Assembly: GCA_947178465.1 (NCBI GenBank) | Contig: CAMWYL010000096.1 | Coordinates: forward strand, 1-9,719 | Origin: an uncultured Lachnospiraceae bacterium | GTDB taxonomy: Bacteria; Bacillota; Clostridia; Lachnospirales; Lachnospiraceae | DNA length: 9,719 bases | Reading direction: 5' to 3' | Shown: positions 6,773 through 9,719 of the stretch, in pieces | Layout of the letters: the number at the start of each line of letters is the position of its first letter | Numbering within the stretch: position 1 is the stretch's first letter | Program-made: the position numbers and the translations under genes | The notes under the pieces: generated by a model | Told to the model about the DNA's origin: nothing | Databases searched by the model: none | The model's input: only the letters and a program-made list of their open reading frames with translations

Positions 6773-6798
6773 GGAGAACGCACGTCTTTGCGTTCTCC
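6773..6798. repeat. Hairpin in right repeat copy
   Basis: The same 10-bp stem is present (GGAGAACGCA at 6773-6782, TGCGTTCTCC at 6789-6798) with a 6-nt loop of different sequence. The stem is unchanged while the loop differs in length and bases from the other copy, which suggests that structure is what is maintained. Confidence 0.7.
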
Positions 6799-6799
6799 T

Positions 6800-6833
6800 A
6801 AAAACTAAGTACTTCTTGAAGTACTTAGTTTTT
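6800..6833 (-). terminator. Terminator-like perfect hairpin at the GH74 3' end
   Basis: AAAAACTAAGTACTTC (6800-6815) and GAAGTACTTAGTTTTT (6818-6833) form a perfect 16-bp stem with a 2-nt loop, flanked by A5 and T5 tracts on both strands, so it could end transcription in either direction. The GH74 stop codon (6825-6827) is inside the stem. The stem core is AT-rich, so termination may be only partial and let some transcription reach GH31. Confidence 0.55.
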
Positions 6834-9158
6834 TCCATATTTTAATCCGCTTGAGCCTGTCGCCAGATAAAAGCGCCCGAATACACGGCAATCCCCGTCG
6901 ATGCTGTTAATCTCGCCAAACATCTGCCTTGATGTATTTATCCGCTCATAGCTCTTTCCCTCGTCAAATGTCCTGTAAAAGCCGTACTCTCCGTCTATAA
7001 TCCCATTCAGATAGATTGCCTTCGGGTCTGCATAATAATCGGCGTCCGGTGCGCCAACACCCAACCCCATACGGAAAACCCAATCGCCGTCAGCACTCAA
7101 TTTTGTTACATTTACGACATCTGTGTCGTTTTCGTATTGCAGCTTCCAGAGTCCCGCATCCCCAAGCGCCATATAGAACACACCACTCTTTCCGGTCTCA
7201 CCACGTACCTCTGTCTTATTCGCACAGTCAATTTTTCCAAAATCCTTCCGCGGAAAATCTTCAGGAAGCGCCTTCTGATAATAGGTCTCTCCACCGTCCC
7301 TGCTGACGTAAAAGTCGGAGCATTCGCCAAACGCATAGAAGAGACTGCTGTTCATTCGGTCCGAAAATACCTTGATTTTGCCGTTTTTCTTCTGTTCCCC
7401 GTCTATGCCGTACACCGTGCAGCATTTAAAACTGACACCATTGTCATGGCTTACAATTACTCTGCCGGTCGGAAGGTCAATCCCGTCTGCAATCGACCAG
7501 ACAATATTGCGGGTATCCGGAGACATTGCGACCCATCCGGAATTGACATTCGGCTGCTCTATCCCATGCAGTGCCTCATCGATTTCCGGCGTAAGTCCAA
7601 ATGGCATCGCCAAACGCCGAAATGTCTTTCCCTGATCCTGCGATACAATCAGACCGCCTTTCGTCTTTCCCTTCCAGTTGCCCCGCGGTGTCACAATCAG
7701 GCACTCGGGATTATCGTCCGAAAAATCCGCATTCATGCAGGTGATATAGCGGTTTCCGTCATTATCCGCAAAGGAGTTGCCGCAGGGTTTGTCAAGCTCC
7801 GTAAACGCAAAGCCGCCCAAATCGCCCACAATATCAATCACCTGAACCTCCCCCTTAGGCATGCTGTAGACATTCAGATGTACCGTCTCCTCAATGCCGT
7901 CGCTCCAATCCGAGAACACGCAGACCTCCTGCCGCAGTGTCCTTGTCCGAAACACGCCCGTTCCGGTATTGAACCATGCCTCATTCTCGTCAAACGGATT
8001 GATCTTGATATCGCTCAGCCAATGAATCAGCGAATGCCCGCCGTTGCACTCGGGACGCATATATGGTGCGCGGAATTGCATCTCCCCGTCCGTCAGGTCA
8101 TACAAAACCTGCGTCCAGCTTTCCCCGTAATCATATGAACGGAACACACTGTCCCCGTCATCCTTGACAATCGTGGTGCACACCAGCATTCCTGCGGTCT
8201 GCCGCGACACGCTGATGCCCGAGAAGCCATACTCCAACGGCTCCCCCTTGCCGACTCCTTCCTGTCCCGCTCCCGAGACCGCACTTGCCGCCGCAGGCGT
8301 AATATCCGTGTATGTGCCGATTTTTCCCTCCGCCGTAATCGCATAACGCACAACTCTGCCGTCTATGGTATCCCCCGAGTCACAGCTGTATCCGTCCGCA
8401 AGCACATAGGAGCGTCTGCCTGTAGAGGCGAAGGTCACATACAGATACCGCTCGTCCGCATCCCAGCGCTGCGCCACGAGACCGTTGCGCCGACAGCCCT
8501 CTATTCTCCTGCTCTCAGGCTCCGGAAGCCGTTCAAAACTGACACCATTATCATAAGAAACATAAAGACTGTGCCCCCGCATGTTATCGACTTCATTTCC
8601 GGTCGTTACCCCTGCAGAGCCTACCACTAACGCCTTGCCTGCCTGTGCCACAAAGGTCAGGTACTGCTCGGGCATCGCCGAGAGCTTCTCCCAGCTTTTT
8701 CCTGCATCTTTGCTCACAAAAAGCCCTTCCTGCTGGCTTGCGAAATATAAGGTCTGAGCATTCTCCCTGTCAATAATAAGCCGCTCTCCCGTACCTCGTC
8801 CATTCAGGTTCCCATGGATTCTGACCGGAATCCTCTCATAGCGAAAGTGCTCGCCATAATCCTCCGAAACCGCCAACACACCGGAATTCTCTTCATTGAC
8901 GCCGCAGGCAATATAAAGCATATTTGGACGTGCATCCTCCAATGCAAGCGCAATCGGAAAGGTCTCACTCAAATCCTCCATTGTCACATGCGGGATAAGA
9001 CTGATCCACCTCTGCCGTGCAGCGTCAAAGCGGTAAGTCCCGCCAATATCCGTCCTCGCATAGAGGAGATCCCTCTGCTTTCCGTGATACAGTAATCCCG
9101 TCACATATCCGCCTCCCGGAATCGGAAGATTACTGTATTGATATTCAATCTGTTTCAT
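6825..9158 (-). CDS. GH74 xyloglucanase, predicted cytoplasmic
   Basis: The 777-aa protein opens with PIPGGGYVTGLLYHGKQRD then LLYARTDIGGTYRF, the hallmark of GH74 xyloglucan hydrolases. The two catalytic aspartates of this inverting family correspond to D37 (YARTDIGG) and D446 (DIVGDLGGF). The twin seven-bladed beta-propellers show many Asp-box motifs (S-x-D-x-G-x-[ST]-[FWY]), for example SKDAGKSWE near 149, SYDNGVSFE near 201, SYDYGESWT near 341, and later SQDQGKTF, SHDNGVSF, SRDGGETY and TFDEGKSY. GH74 enzymes cleave the beta-1,4-glucan backbone of xyloglucan. The N-terminus MKQIEYQYSNLPIPGG has no signal peptide, so it should act inside the cell on imported oligosaccharides, which fits the adjacent GH31. 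The start at 9158 has AGGAGG at 9167-9172, spaced 8 nt. Endo versus reducing-end-specific action cannot be decided here. Confidence 0.92.
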   Translation of the reverse strand: MKQIEYQYSNLPIPGGGYVTGLLYHGKQRDLLYARTDIGGTYRFDAARQRWISLIPHVTMEDLSETFPIALALEDARPNMLYIACGVNEENSGVLAVSEDYGEHFRYERIPVRIHGNLNGRGTGERLIIDRENAQTLYFASQQEGLFVSKDAGKSWEKLSAMPEQYLTFVAQAGKALVVGSAGVTTGNEVDNMRGHSLYVSYDNGVSFERLPEPESRRIEGCRRNGLVAQRWDADERYLYVTFASTGRRSYVLADGYSCDSGDTIDGRVVRYAITAEGKIGTYTDITPAAASAVSGAGQEGVGKGEPLEYGFSGISVSRQTAGMLVCTTIVKDDGDSVFRSYDYGESWTQVLYDLTDGEMQFRAPYMRPECNGGHSLIHWLSDIKINPFDENEAWFNTGTGVFRTRTLRQEVCVFSDWSDGIEETVHLNVYSMPKGEVQVIDIVGDLGGFAFTELDKPCGNSFADNDGNRYITCMNADFSDDNPECLIVTPRGNWKGKTKGGLIVSQDQGKTFRRLAMPFGLTPEIDEALHGIEQPNVNSGWVAMSPDTRNIVWSIADGIDLPTGRVIVSHDNGVSFKCCTVYGIDGEQKKNGKIKVFSDRMNSSLFYAFGECSDFYVSRDGGETYYQKALPEDFPRKDFGKIDCANKTEVRGETGKSGVFYMALGDAGLWKLQYENDTDVVNVTKLSADGDWVFRMGLGVGAPDADYYADPKAIYLNGIIDGEYGFYRTFDEGKSYERINTSRQMFGEINSIDGDCRVFGRFYLATGSSGLKYGKN

Positions 9159-9217
9159 CGCACTGCCCTCCTATCTGACAAGTAAATACCGTTCTTTTCT
9201 GCGATAAGTGTAACACG

Positions 9218-9276
9218 GCAGCCGTTTCATAAATACAGGAGTTATTAGATGCAAAATCCGGACTTTTTACGGCTGC
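9218..9276. promoter_or_regulatory. Inverted repeat and weak promoter upstream of GH74
   Basis: GCAGCCGT (9218-9225) and ACGGCTGC (9269-9276) form a perfect 8-bp inverted repeat with a 43-nt centre. Inside it, the minus strand carries a weak TTGCAT (9249-9254) and TATGAA (9226-9231) pair with a 17-nt spacer. This could be a GH74 promoter bracketed by operator half-sites, or only a chance arrangement within an operon gap. I find no good CcpA cre site. Confidence 0.25.
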
Positions 9277-9290
9277 ATACACATGTCCTG

Positions 9291-9719
9291 TCAGTGTACC
9301 GGCAGCTTATACTCCGTCTCGGCACGAACCTCCGACAGCGCACAGCCCTTTTTCGGCGCAAGGTCATAATAAACCTCCTCCACAAAGGGATATACGACCA
9401 GATGCAGCCTCTGCGGATAGTTGTAACGCTTCAGTGCAACGGTCCAATCATCGCCGTTTGCAAACCAATCCGTGAGCAGCCGGTCGCCGTCATAAAGCTG
9501 CGCCTTATCTCCCGCAAAATCAATCTGCAGGTAAATCTCATGCAGCCCTTCCCCTGCATCAACGGCAACAGATGCTTCCGACAGCCCGCCACGAACGGAC
9601 AGATTCAACTCATAAACCATGCAGCCCTCCGGCGCGGGCAGGTCATTGTATTTGTTCGCGGTTTCCAATACGCGGGCAGCCCCCTCCCCGTCGCATATGG
9701 CAAAGTCTACCAACACATC
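9291..9719 (-). CDS. C-terminal part of a probable GH35-type beta-galactosidase
   Basis: The minus-strand frame stays open to the right edge, so only the last 142 residues are seen. The Met at 9716 is probably internal. The segment HEIYLQIDFAGDKAQLYDGD then RLLTDWFANGDDWTVALKRY, then LHLVVYPFVEEVYYDLAPKKG, matches what I know as the C-terminal beta-sandwich of GH35-like beta-galactosidases of Firmicutes and Bacteroidetes. In these proteins an L/I-x-I-D-F/Y-x-G-D-x-A-x-L-Y strand is followed by a W-x-x-x-L-K/R-R motif. No catalytic domain is in view, so the enzymatic class is an inference. A beta-galactosidase would fit the cluster by removing galactose from xyloglucan side chains. The stop at 9291 lies 132 bp before the GH74 start, in the same direction. 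Confidence 0.55.
   Translation of the reverse strand, partial: DVLVDFAICDGEGAARVLETANKYNDLPAPEGCMVYELNLSVRGGLSEASVAVDAGEGLHEIYLQIDFAGDKAQLYDGDRLLTDWFANGDDWTVALKRYNYPQRLHLVVYPFVEEVYYDLAPKKGCALSEVRAETEYKLPVH

Larger units (their letters stand above)
6622..6818. repeat. Two copies of an 88-bp direct repeat (period 110 bp)
   Basis: Copies lie at 6622-6709 and 6732-6818. They share GTCTTTGCATGTATGCC, CTGTAATCATTC, TGCGGAGAACGCACG and AAAAACTAAGTACTTCTTG with few mismatches. A 22-bp unrelated spacer separates them. The left copy has one extra base in the hairpin loop. They occupy the leader between GH74 and GH31. A frame that crosses them adds false residues to GH31. The repeat resembles dispersed intergenic elements rather than coding DNA. 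Confidence 0.85.

Noticed and set aside
7137..8138. A 333-codon plus-strand frame antisense to GH74
   Set aside because: Composition is arginine/proline/histidine-rich with no recognisable domain, and it is fully covered by a convincing GH74 gene. It is a shadow caused by the GC-rich third positions of the real gene.
9159..9290. CcpA cre site in the carbohydrate cluster
   Set aside because: The closest match (around TGAAACGGCTGCCG on the minus strand) does not keep the CG in the required register.

Overview
The window looks like a chromosomal segment of a gut-type Lachnospiraceae (Clostridia). This is inferred from the gene families (DegV, an AraC regulator with a GyrI-like effector domain, a Rpn/PD-(D/E)XK-type protein ending in a KEGxxEGMKEAALRML-like tail, and cytoplasmic GH74 and GH31 enzymes), from the strong AGGAG-type ribosome sites, and from the many small structured repeats. 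No ribosomal or tRNA gene is visible.

Left part (1-1850). A DegV-family fatty-acid-binding protein on the minus strand runs off the left edge. Upstream of it lies a decayed zone. It holds an imperfect inverted repeat with arms of about 86 bp (862-947 and 1033-1118) and a perfect 10-bp palindrome in its middle. Next comes a plus-strand remnant of a CatB/Vat-type hexapeptide acetyltransferase (about 1209-1552). This is joined directly to a minus-strand, twice-frameshifted remnant of a sensor histidine kinase ATPase domain (about 1550-1850). Both remnants are easily missed because one open frame (1055-1708) runs through both, partly antisense.

Middle part (1811-4513). A minus-strand pair encodes an AraC-family regulator with a GyrI-like effector domain and, overlapping it by 59 nt, a nitroreductase fused to a short pentapeptide-repeat-like C-terminal domain. 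A 9-bp direct repeat with a 21-bp period lies upstream of the regulator gene, as expected for an AraC-type operator. On the plus strand, a Rpn/PD-(D/E)XK transposase-like gene has kept both ends of its protein but lost the nuclease core in frame. A 127-bp imperfect hairpin fills the gap between its stop codon and the stop codon of the convergent glycosidase gene.

Right part (4516-9719). Three minus-strand genes form a carbohydrate cluster transcribed right to left. The first is the C-terminal end of a probable GH35-type beta-galactosidase (runs off the right edge). The second is a GH74 endo-/oligo-xyloglucanase without a signal peptide. The third is a GH31 alpha-xylosidase/alpha-glucosidase. 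Together they suggest intracellular breakdown of imported xyloglucan oligosaccharides: galactose removal, xylose removal and backbone cleavage. Between GH74 and GH31 lie a terminator-like hairpin that includes the GH74 stop codon and two copies of an 88-bp repeat, each with a conserved 10-bp hairpin. These probably tune GH31 expression relative to GH74.
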